Assembly (NCBI GenBank): GCA_024760905.1
Contig: CM045733.1
Coordinates: 20,757,001-20,821,000, forward strand
Source: Plotosus lineatus
Taxonomy: Eukaryota > Chordata > Actinopteri > Siluriformes > Plotosidae
Reading direction: 5' to 3'
DNA length: 64,000 nucleotides
Shown piece by piece: positions 29,109 through 41,100 of the stretch. Below the pieces are notes generated by a model. That model was not told the DNA's origin. It did not search any database and saw only the letters and a list, made by a program, of their open reading frames with translations. Made by a program: the position numbers and the translations under genes. Numbering within the stretch: position 1 is the first letter of the stretch; each line of letters starts with the position of its first letter.

Positions 29109-30116
29109 GAACCAGCTATATCTGAAGAAGTGGATCTAATCGTGGAGAGCTTGCTTGGTGTGTTATTGAGGACAATATTGGAGATTTCCAACCGTCCACA
29201 AACCCCAGCATTGTCCATGCGACCGCAGAGTCAAGATGTTACGGTGAGCGAACAAGAATGCCCTATTAGGGTAGCCGTGGTCTAATGGTTAGAGATGCGG
29301 GGTTGGGACCACAAGGTTTGGTTCGGGACTCAAAGGTGAGGTGCACCTTCTCTTCCTCAACATTCATGACTGGAGTGCCCTTGAACAAGGCACCTATCCT
29401 CCAACTGTTCTCCGAATCCCACCATGTGTGGCAGCCCCCACTGCTCAGAGTGTGTACACTCACTGTTTAGGTGTGATTGGTTAAATACAGAGCAAAACAT
29501 TTCCCTTGCAGGATTAATACAGTATATCAAAAGTGAAGCTTCGTAATACACTGAAAGCAATACTGACCTTAACAGAAGGGGGTGGGGGTAGAATAAAGAG
29601 ATGAGGGGAAAATCTGAAAAAACCACCAACGCCCTGGAGGGTCTAGTAATTGCTGCTCAGGAGCCTAAGCCCTTTGTACTTCAATGCTGCTCCACAACAG
29701 GTGAATTGTGGGAGAGCTTTTGCCTTAGATGTGCTTTCTTTCTTTTTTGGTCTCATTTTGTATTCTGTTGTATAGCCCCACTGTGTCTCTGCTGAATGCT
29801 GCTTTTCTATAGCTCAAATGCACTTTCTATAGTGTTTACTTTACAGGCTGTGTTCAATCAGCACTATGTCAACAGAGCAGGGGAGGAGCTTGGAGTCGAT
29901 TTCTGGAATTCAGTTTTTGTGTTCATCAGAACATCTAAAGTTTCCCTATCATGTGTACTACAGGTTTTTTGGGGCACATATTATGTCACTTCCTCAGTAT
30001 AGGTATACCTCGACTTAAGTCCTTCAAGTTAAGTTAAGCGATTACGTGTCAGTTTTCAAAAAATGTATCCAAAGAAAAAAGTTTACATCATTATCGTTAT
30101 ATTTTATATTTTATAG

Positions 30117-30184
<68 letters not shown>

Positions 30185-33100
30185 TTTCTGAGTAGATCCT
30201 TCCGTAGGAGAGTGCTCAATACTTTTTGGTAGAGCAAAAAAAAATATATATATATAGTGTGTGTGTGTATTTAGTATATTAAATACTAGTCCTTCTCAAA
30301 AAATTAGCATATTGTGACAAAGTTCATTATTTTCTGAAATGCACTGATAAAAATTAAACTTTCATATATTTTAGATTCATTGCACACCAACTGAAATATT
30401 TCAGGTCTTTTATTGTTTTAATACTGATGATTTTGGCATACAGCTCATTAAAACCCAAAATTCCTATCTCAAAAAATTAGCATATCATGTTCAGGTAGTC
30501 TAAACGAGCTATTAACCTAATCATCTGAATCAACCAATTAACTCTAAACACCTGCAAAAGATTCCTGAGGCTTTTAAAAACTCCCAGCCTGGTTCATTAC
30601 TCAAAACCGCAATCATGGGTCAGACTGCCGACCTGACTGCTGTCCAGAAGGCCATCATTGACACCCTCAAGCAAGAGGGTAAGACACAGAAAGAAATCTC
30701 TGAGCGAATAGGCTGTTCCCAGAGTGCTGTATCAAGCCACCTCAGTGGGACGTCTGTTGGAAGAAAAAGTGTGGCAGAAAACATTGCACAACCAGAAGAG
30801 GTGACCGGACCCTGAGGAAGATTGTGGAGAAGAGCCGATTCCAGACCTTGGGGGACCTGTGGAAGCAGTGGACTGGGCTACAGGTGCCGCATTCCCCAGG
30901 TCAAGCCACTTTTGAACCAGAAACAGCGGCAGAAGCGCCTGACCTGGGCTACAGAGAAGCAGCACTGGACTGTTGCTGTGGTCCAAAGTACTTTTTTGGA
31001 TGAAAGCAAATTTTGCATGTCATTCGGAAATCAAGGTGCCAGAGTCTGGAGGAAGACTGGGGAGAAGGAAATGCCAAAATGCCTGAAGTCCAGTGTCAAG
31101 TACCCACAGTCAGTGATGGTCTGGGGTGCCATGTCAGCTGCTGCTGTTGGTCCACTGTGTTTTATCAAGGGCAGGGTCAATGCAGCAAGCTATCAGGAGA
31201 TGTTGGAGCACTTCATGCTTCCATCTGCTGAAAAGCTTTATGGAGTTGAAGATTTTCATTTTTCAGCACTACTTTTTACTGACCATGGTATTATTGTGCT
31301 CAATTGGCCTGCCAACTCTCCTGACCTGAAGCCCATAGAGAATCTGTGGGATATTGTGAAGAGAAAGTTGAGAGACACCAGACCCAACACTGTGGATGAG
31401 CTTAAGGCCGCTATCGAAGCATCCTGGGCCTCCATAACACCTCAGCAGTGCCACAGGCTGATTGCCTCCATGCCACGCCGCATTGAAGCAGCCATTTCTG
31501 CAAATGGATTCCCGACCAAGTATTGAGTGCATAACTGAACATAATTATTTGAAGGTTGACTTTTTTTGTATTAAAAGCACTTTTTTTAATTGGTCGGATG
31601 AAATATGCTAATTTTTTGAAACAGGGATTTTTGGTTTTTCTTTACTTTTTTTGCCAAAATGATCAATATTAAAGCAATAAAAGGCTTGAACTACTTCAGT
31701 TGTGTGTAATGAATCTAAAATATATGAAAGTCTAATGTTTATCAGTACATTACAGAAAATAAAGAACTTTGTCTCAATATGTTAATTTTTTGAGAAGGAA
31801 TAGTATTATATTTATATAATTTCATACAAGTAAATTTGGCGTAGACTAGCGTAGAGACGAGCTAATTCGATTTCGTTTTCAACTCAAGTCGTCTCTCCTG
31901 GAACCAAACCACGACGTAAGACGTGGTGTACCAGTACTGGGGACGTTTGGTGGTGGATTTGTAGAGACATCGTTAAAAAGGAAGGCAGACTATCTGGACT
32001 CATTAGTGTCACACACTCACTTCACTTAGTCCCTAACATCCGAGGATGTCGTTGGGGCGCCTTCATGGCGAGACTTGGGCTGATTTGGCTTGGCGGAGCC
32101 CATCCCTCTCCAGGCCGTGGAAACACGCTGACGGCTTTGCAGCCTACTCTTTACGAAAGTCAGCAATGGTTCTTTTACATGCCTCTCACCATAGACAGTG
32201 AGAGACCTGGTCTGCCTTTGATAACCCAGTTAGCTGCATTGGGGAGACAGTGACAACCCTGTGGGGACTCAAACCCCCAACTTTAGGATCAGCAATCCTG
32301 CGCCCTAACCACTAGACCACCACTGCCCCACTCATTAGTGTAGTAACAGTATTACTTGGACGGAGTCATATGTTGTTTATATGTTTATTGTCCACTCCAA
32401 GTTTAAAACCGACGTGGCTTGTCAGTTATTCGGTGTCACAGTCATGAAAGCATGCAGACGTTTATACAGACTGTTAGATATAAAACTCGTGTTTTCCAGG
32501 ATGAGAATGTACATGTTGTTCAGTCTGCATTTATTTACCCACATGACAGATGTACCTCATCAGTTCATTCATTTATTGGTTTATTTATTATCAATTAGAA
32601 CATTGTTTAGAGTTACTGGTTTAGATTACTGACTTGTCTCTATATAGGTTTGCTGATAGGCAGCTACGATCAAAAATTAGCTGTGGGTGTGGCTGAGCGT
32701 TTCGGAATTGAGCCAATGCAGCTCAACACATGGAATCATTATCTTAGTATCTAATTGAATGGGTTTTTTTTTGTTTGTGTTTGTTGACGCTGGGTTTTGA
32801 TGTTGGTCCATGTACCTTGTATTTCAGGGGGAGCTTGTGTCATGTCTTTTGGCTCTTCTGAAACAGATGGGTGATCAACACTACCAGCAACATCTTAAGC
32901 GTTTCACCAGTAAAGATGAGCTGAGGGTGAGAATGGCACAAGAATGATGCTTTTTATGAACAAAAGTGCTCCTGCAACAGAATTTACGAGCAACAACTAA
33001 AATTAAGGCAGTATAGGTACAGGGTGACCCAAAACTCTCACACATTTCAAATGTGAATAAGAAAGGTCAAAGATAATCAAATTAATATGTGCGCACATGA

Positions 33101-35274
33101 AATGCCAATCAACATAGTTTTTATTCATCTTTTTTTTTTTTTTTTTTTTTTTGCACACATGAAATTTAGTGATGCAGATCTGTTCGTAGCCCAACCCTAA
33201 CTTGAACATTGTAAGCTTGAAGCACCCGATGTATGGTTTCAGTAAAATCAAGCTTCGGAACACAAAGCTCAAAGACCATTGGAAGTGATGAAGGAAATAT
33301 AAGGTGATCTGATTGCGTGGCGATGTTGACCAGCCTGTTTCCCTGACCTCGCTCCTTGTGATCATTTTCTGGGGCTACATTAAATTGCAAGAGAATCATC
33401 GACCCCAAACTCTTGAAGCTCTTAAAGTTACTATTCAGCAGGAGATAGCTGCTGCTCCACCTGTCCAGCCATAGCAGCCTTCAGAAATTGCCTTCAAGCG
33501 TGTATAGAAAATGACAGTCATCATTTGTAAGATAAGATACAGCTTTATTAATCTCACAATGGAGAAATTCACTGTTACAAGCTCTTGAGGTACCATCAGT
33601 AGGGGGTGCAAAAATAGATACAAATACAAACATACACACATACATATATATTTTATATAAGTAAATAAATAAATAGATACATAAATAGTATAAATTAATA
33701 AACAATAAAAGAAAAGAAGGGAACGACTTTGTAGACTGGCCTATATTAAAGTGTAAATGTATCTGAGGGCAGAGTAGATGGGTTGATATGGTTCACAGTC
33801 AGTGGGGTAGATGTGGTTGATTAAAGTGCACGGGGTTGTAGGATGTTCTCCTTAAAACATGATGTATAAAAAATGCAGTTTTAAGTGTGTAAATAATAAT
33901 TCGATTCGCTTTCATGGATTTTATTGTTTATTTACCGTTGAAACATGGAGGATTTATTGGGTCACCTTGTACTTTATCTTACTGTGCATTATTTTTTCAA
34001 TTGGCTTGTTGATATATTTCCAGCCACAGTCAGTATAATTGCACTTTGCTGGCCTTGTTGTCAGTCATCAGGTATTACGTTCTGCTGGCAGCAGTTAAAC
34101 AGTGGATTTCTGAAATAACCAAAGAATATAAGGAACCAGTTTATAAATGATTGATTTGGAGAGATTTATACAGACCTTCAAATAGAATAGTAAGAACAAA
34201 TACTGCTTCCTTTCACAATTCATTAGAGCATGTCTCTTGTTTGCTTCAATTCACATTAATAATACAGAAAAAGATTAAAAAAAAAAAAATCATGCTGCCC
34301 TTCAGTCTATCCTTTAGATCAGTTGTTTTGAACGACATTTTAAAATCAGGACATTTTATTTATTTTCGGTCACTGAACTGTCCTTTGATAGTTTTTTTTT
34401 TTTTTTTTTCTCTTTCATGTGTTAGGAGTTCCTCCTGCAAATTTTCACCGTGTTCCGCATCCTGATTCGGCCCGAGATGTTTCCTAAAGATTGGACGGTC
34501 ATGCGGCTCGTCACCAATAAGTAAGAAGCAGGTCTACTCTGTTGAATTAATAATGCAATGTGATTGTTTTTCACTTGTGCCTAATGATAAACATTTTTAT
34601 TCCAGTGTCATCATAACAACGGTACTGTACCTGTCAGATGCTCTGAGGAAAAACTTTCTCAATGACAGGTTCGATTATAAGGTGTGTGGACTGTAGTGTG
34701 TTGATCTGTATTTGTGTTTTTATGTGCACAAAGCCCGCAGTGTGTGTTCGGACTGTAGTCTAAGCGCTATGTCAAGTGTACTCCTCTTCTGGGTCTGAAC
34801 ACACTCACACCCAGCACAGAACCAATCGTAGTGAATGAGATAGTGGAATTGTTTAGTGTTATTTACTTCCTTACTTACTCTTTGTAAAAGAATTACAGAT
34901 GAAGGTATGAATGCATCCTTGGTGACACTGGGTGTCTGTTCATGTGCCTTTAATATAGGTCTGGGATTCATACTTTTATCTTTCCGTAATCTTCATCAAT
35001 CAGCCCTGCCTCCAACTTGAGCTCTTTTCTCCTTCCAAACGCAAGAAAATTCTCGAAAAGTGAGTATCATGTTCATTCCTTTTCTGTGCTTTATGTACTG
35101 CATTCTGTTACACTGGATATTATGTGATGCATTGGCTTCACATAATAACAAATGCATCTATTGACTTATCATTAACATTCATTGCCGTTATCTGTGTACT
35201 CTACTATTCATGCACATATGTACAGGGATACCTCGCTACTTCGGGTTTCAATTCATGTGGCTTCAGTGCATCGC

Positions 35275-35313
<39 letters not shown>

Positions 35314-37718
35314 TCATCGAAATTAAAAAATCAGGAAATTAGGGAAGAATAGGAAAAAAATTAAGGAAAATTCCGCAAAAACAAGGCCAATTATTTAAAA
35401 AAAACAACCTCTAAACAAACAAAAAAACAACCAAAAACCTCCCATCAAAACTAGTTACATTTTTGTGAGGTGCGCATCTGCATGCGTGCGCGCGTCTGTA
35501 TGTGTGTGTATTTATATTTTATTTACATCTTATGCATTAACCGTGGAAAGCGAAGGATCCCTGTAATGTGTCTGTCCTGGTTCAAAATTAGTTAAAGTGG
35601 TGAATGCATGTGCATATGGTGGTAGCACGACCACCTCACAGCAATAAGATCTGGGCTCATGTCTCGGGCTTGGAAGGGGCATTTCTCTGTAGAGTTTGCA
35701 AGTTCTCCCTATGCTTGTTTGGGTTTTCTCAGGGAGCGCTGGTTTTCTCCCATGGTCTAAAGACATGCACATTCGGCACCACATAGTAACGTGTAATTGG
35801 TGTCACGTGTATTGCAAGTTGCTGTAGAGAACCGTCAGCAGCACAGCTTCCTGCAGCTACTTGCAGTAAATTCTAACATGTTCGATTTTTCCGCCGCATT
35901 TCTGTGAAAGACCAAAAACCTGGCAACGGGGCACCACATCCAGCATCATATGATCACTGTGACCATCAACACACACTTGTGGTACTATATGATGCTCACG
36001 GTGAGCAAATATCTTTTCTGTGATATAATAGGCTGTCAGTTTTCACCTCAGCTATTGTTGCAGAATCATGCCTTTGAAGGGAATAGGACAAATACAAGGG
36101 AGAGGGAGGTAAAAACTGCTTGCCATATCTATACCCACGGGGTGTTCCTCCTCGAGGTACTTCGGGTATCTGCATGAAAGTGGCGTCAGTGAGAAAAGTG
36201 GTAAAAGTGACTGTTTCCCATTGTTTCTAGGTGTAAGTGTTAATGTGCATGTGTTGGCCCTGTGATAGTCTGGTAAGCTTATGTGTGTCCCATCTTTGTA
36301 CAGTCAGCTGAGATAGACTCCAGCATACCTGTGAGCCTTATAGGGTTAAGAAGTTTGGCAAATAAATTAAAAATGAATGTATATGTGTGTAGGTATGGGG
36401 ATATGAGGGTGATGATGGGGTGTGAAATCTTCAGCATGTGGCAGAATCTAGGTAAGAGATAAGCAACAAAATATTTTTTCACAATTTATATAAATATAAT
36501 AAATATTAATATGAATAAACGAGTCTGTTTAGTCTTGTGCGTAAAATTCTTCTTCTTGCTTTTAAAGGAGAACACAAGTTAAACTTCATCCCTGCTATGA
36601 TTGGTCCATTTCTTGAGGTGACACTGGTTCCTCAGCCGGATCTGAGGAACGTAATGATCCCCATCTTTCACGATATGATGGACTGGGAACAGCGACGCAG
36701 TGGCAACTTTAAACAGGTACAACAGTGCCCCCTGCTGCTTCAATAAGCCACTGAACAATACTCGGTTCACTTATACCTGGGATGATTTTTTATTTTTTTT
36801 TTAACCCTGGATGATCTGTCTTAGGTGGAGGCAAAACTTATAGACAAGCTTGACAGTCTGATGTCAGAAGGAAAGGGAGATGAAACGTACCGAGAGCTTT
36901 TCAACAGCATGTGAGTGATGACATATATCTTTATTTCTCATATCCAGTCAGTATACAATGGTGACATGTAATACTGCACAAGTATACTGTAATCTCAGTT
37001 TTGGCTTCCTTTCGTAATTCAAGATTCATATGTGAGCATTGCTAAATTTAGAGCGAAGAGTTTTTTTGTTTGTTTGTTTTTCATAAAGGTTTCCATGCTT
37101 AAAGGGGTGTGCAACTGTATCCAGGGAGGGGGAGTCTGTGATTTCCTTAAACATTATGATTCCAAGTCCATTGAATATACGTGAATGACCACTGTATACA
37201 GTGTATCATTATTTTTTCTCGATTTTCTCCCCAATTTAGCCGTAGTCAAGTGATGCTTCCCTATCACACGATCATCACAAACCAGGGAGGGTAATGACAC
37301 GCATGTGCTCCCCCAAGGCATGTGATGCCAGTCAACTGCATTTTTTTTTTTCAGTCCACTATGCATGCAGAAGCAGCATAACACACTTGGAGGAAACCAC
37401 CATCTGTCTCTTTTTATACATGAGTTCACAGATGCGAGTGATTGGCTTGTGAATGCTTAAGTAGCAAGGAAGTGAACTTGTCCCTTCCAGAGCTCGGCCA
37501 ATTAGCTTTCGTGGGTTCCTGGTCACGGATAACCTTGTCCATTAAACTTTGTAGGCTTGAGATTGATAACTGTTGAGTGATTGTTCTGCACCTTGCTGTT
37601 GTGCCACTAGGGAGCCCACAGTTTATCAGTTTAACTAGACAGAGACAACTGTACTGTTTACAAAGTGTTGTTTGTCTTGAATGGTGCTGCCAGTCAGAGT
37701 GATATTAAGAAATGTCTG

Positions 37719-37755
<37 letters not shown>

Positions 37756-38046
37756 GCCTGGTTAAAGGGGGTATTTTTAAAGGGTAGGGTACACCCTGAA
37801 CAGCTCACTAATCCATTCAAATTTTAACACACAGAACTGTTCATACACATTCATTAAACATTTTTGAATAAGGCCACTCATTTTTTATTTTCTGGTTGAC
37901 GGATTTTTCAGCACAAATTTAGTGATGTCGGAGGAAAAAGAAAAAAAAAATAAGGCCACTAGATTGAAAATATTTTTGCAATTTTGGAAATGCAATTTTT
38001 TGCAATTATGCAAATTATCAGATGGAAAAATATAAAAAAAGTATTT

Positions 38047-38107
<61 letters not shown>

Positions 38108-41100
38108 TATATATATAGTTATTTTGTTGATATTAATAGCACAGGAAGGTTTCGTCACTTAAAATTTTTCCATGTATAATATCTGGTTGATGACTCTAGA
38201 AGTGCTGGGAATATTATCAAATATAGTGTGCAAATTACATATGTCTCAATACTCACGATACCTGGTGCGAGAATTCATTTGGATATAAAGATGTAAGCGC
38301 GATCTCGAAAACAAACACACAACATTATACATAATATTTAAAGATACGATTTTGTGTCTGATTAAGATTTGATTTTTTTGTCAAAACAAAATTCATACCG
38401 GATCGGTCGAGGCCCGGGTTAACAACGACCGCCATCAGTGCTGTCAACCAACAGGGTGCTGATGGAAATTGGAAGTTGAAGTTGGTCATCAAAGAAAGAG
38501 AGGTGGGAGGCGTGTCCGTAGGCAGAGAGAGTAGAGGAAAGGCGTGAGCCTAGGACTGAGAGTAGGGACTTTGAATGTTGGAACTATGCAAGGTAAAGGC
38601 AGAGAGCTGGCTGACATGATGCAGAGGAGGAAGGTGGACATACTGTGTGTTCAGGAGACCAGGTGGAAAGGTAGCAAAGCTAAAAGCTTAGGAGCAGGGT
38701 TTAAGCTGTTTTATCAGGGTGTGGATGGGAAGAGAAATGGAGTAGGAGTCATCTTGAAGGAGGGGTTTGTCAGGAATGTTCTAGAAGTGAAAAGAGTGTC
38801 AGACAGAGTGATGAGTCTCAAGTTAGAAATTGAAGGCGTGATGGTCAATGTTGTTAGTGCTTATGCCCCACAGGCAGGATGTGAGCTAGAAGAGAAGGAG
38901 AGATTCTGGAGTGAGTTAGATGAAGTGATGCAGAGTACCCCCAGAGGTGAAAGAGTGGTCATTGGGGCAGACTTCAATGGACATGTTGGTGCAGGCAACA
39001 GAGGGGACGAGGAAGTGATGGGCAGGTTTGGTATCCAGGACAGGAACACAGAAGGAAAGATGTTGATCGATTTTGCAAAAAGGATGGAAATGGCTGTGGT
39101 GGTGAATACTTTCTTCAAAAAGAAACAGGAGCATAGGGTGACTTATGAAAGCGGAGGTAAGAGCACACAGGTAGACTACATCTTGTGTAGGCGATGTAAT
39201 TTGAAGGACGTCAGTTACTGCCAAGTAGTAGTGGGTGAGAGTGTTGCCAAACAGCATAAGATGGTGGTGTGCAGGATGATGCTGATGGTGAGAAAGGTGA
39301 AAAAGGCAAAGGCAGAGCAGAAGACAAAGTGGTGGAAGCTGAAAAAGGAAGAGTGTCGTGTTGTCTTCAAGGAGGAGTTGAAACAGGCTTTGGGTAGTCA
39401 GGAAGTGCTTCCAGATGACTGGACAACCACAGCCAATGTGATCAGGGAGACAGGTAGGAGAGTACTTGGTGTGTCCTCTGGAAGGAAAGTAGATAAGGAA
39501 ACTTGGTGGTGGAATGAGGAAGTGCAAGAGTGTGTACAAAAGAAGAGGTTAGCTAAGAAGAAGTGGGACACCGAGAGGACCGAAGAGAGTAAACAGGAGT
39601 ACAGGGAGACACAGCGTAAGGCGAAGGTAGCAGTGTCAAAGGCCAAACAGAGGGCGTATGATGACTTGTATGATAGGTTGAACAGTAAGGAGGGAGAAAA
39701 TGATCTATACAGGTTAGCACAGCAGAGAAATAGAGATGGGAAAGACGTGCAGCAAGTTAGAGTGATAAAGGGCAGAGAGGGAAATGTGTTGACTGATGAC
39801 AGAAGTGTGCTGGGAAGATGGAAAGAGTACTTTGAAGAGCTGATGAATGAGGAAAATGAGAGAGAAAAAGAGTAGGAGGGGTGACCGTTGAGGACCAGGA
39901 AGTAGCAAAGATTAGTAAGGGAGAAGTGAGGAGGGCATTGAAGAGGATGAAGAGTGGAAAGGCAGTTGGCCCTGATGACATACCAGTTGAGGTATGGAAA
40001 TGTCTAGGGGAGGTAGCAGTAGATTTTCTGGCAAGAATATTCAACAAGGTCTTAGAAAGTGAGCAGATGCCAGAGGAATGGAGGAGAAGTGTGCTTGTGC
40101 CCATTTTTAAGAACAAGGGAGATATCCAGAGTTGTGGCAACTACAGAGGGACAAAGTTGATGAGCCATACAATGAAGTTATGGGAAAGAATAGTGGAAGC
40201 TAGACTAAGGGCAGAGGTCAGCATTTGTGAAGAACAGTTTGGTTTCATGCCAAGAAAGAGCACCACAGATGCAGTGTTTGCTTTGAGGATGTTAATAGAG
40301 AAGTACAGGGAAGGTCAGAAGGAGCTGCATTGTGCTTTTGTGGATCTGGAGAAAGCATATGACAGGGTGCCGAGAGAAGAACTGTGGTATTGTATGAGGA
40401 AGTCTGGAGTGGCAGGGAAGTATGTTAGAGTGGTGCAGGACATGTATGAGAGATGTAAGACAGTGGTGAGGTGTGCTGTCGGTGTGACAGAAGAGTTCAA
40501 GGTAGAGGTGGGACTGCATCAAGGGTCAGCTCTGAGCCCCTTCTTGTTTGCTATGGTGATGGACAGGCTGACAGATGAGGTGAGACAAGAATCTCCATGG
40601 ACTATGATGTTTGCAGATGACATCGTGATCTGTAGTGAGAGCAGAGAACAAATGGAGGAAAATCTAGAGAGGTGGAGGTATGCCCTGGAAAGGAGGGGAA
40701 TGAAGGTTAGTCTCAGTAAGACAGAATACATGTGTGTGAACGACAAGGACCCAAGAGGAGCGGTGAGGTTACACGGGGCAGAGATAAGGAAGGTGGAGGA
40801 TTTTAAGTACTTAGGCCCAACAATCCAGAGCAATGGAGAGTGTGGAAAAGAGGTGAAGAAGCGCGTGCAGGAAGGTTGCAATGGATGGAGAAAAGTGTCC
40901 GGTGTGATGTGTGATAGGAGAGTATCGGCAAGAATGAAAGGAAAAGTGTACAAGACGGTGATGAGGCCAGCGATGTTGTATGGTTTAGAAACAGTGGCCC
41001 TGGGGAAAAGACAGGAGGCAGAGCTGGAGGTAGCAGAGATGAAAATGTTGAGGTTCTCTTTGGGAGTAACGAGGATGGATAGGATCAGAAACGAGTACAT

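Larger units (their letters stand above)
30001..31935. mobile_element. possible Tigger-like element interrupted by Tc1
   Basis: ggtatacctcgacttaagtc at the left and cgacgtaagacgtggtgtacc at the right resemble diverged Tigger-type TIRs. The interior is filled by a (TA)n tract, a Penelope-like fragment and a Tc1 copy. The pairing of the two ends is uncertain. Confidence 0.35.

Noticed and set aside
29276..29350. A tRNA gene on the + strand
   Set aside because: tRNA-like head only; the unit continues into a SINE body shared with 58000 and 22480.
38544..39875. Host gene for a craniofacial development protein 2-like protein
   Set aside because: The endonuclease motifs, target duplication and 3' LINE end show it is a retrotransposon ORF; that name is a common automatic mis-annotation.
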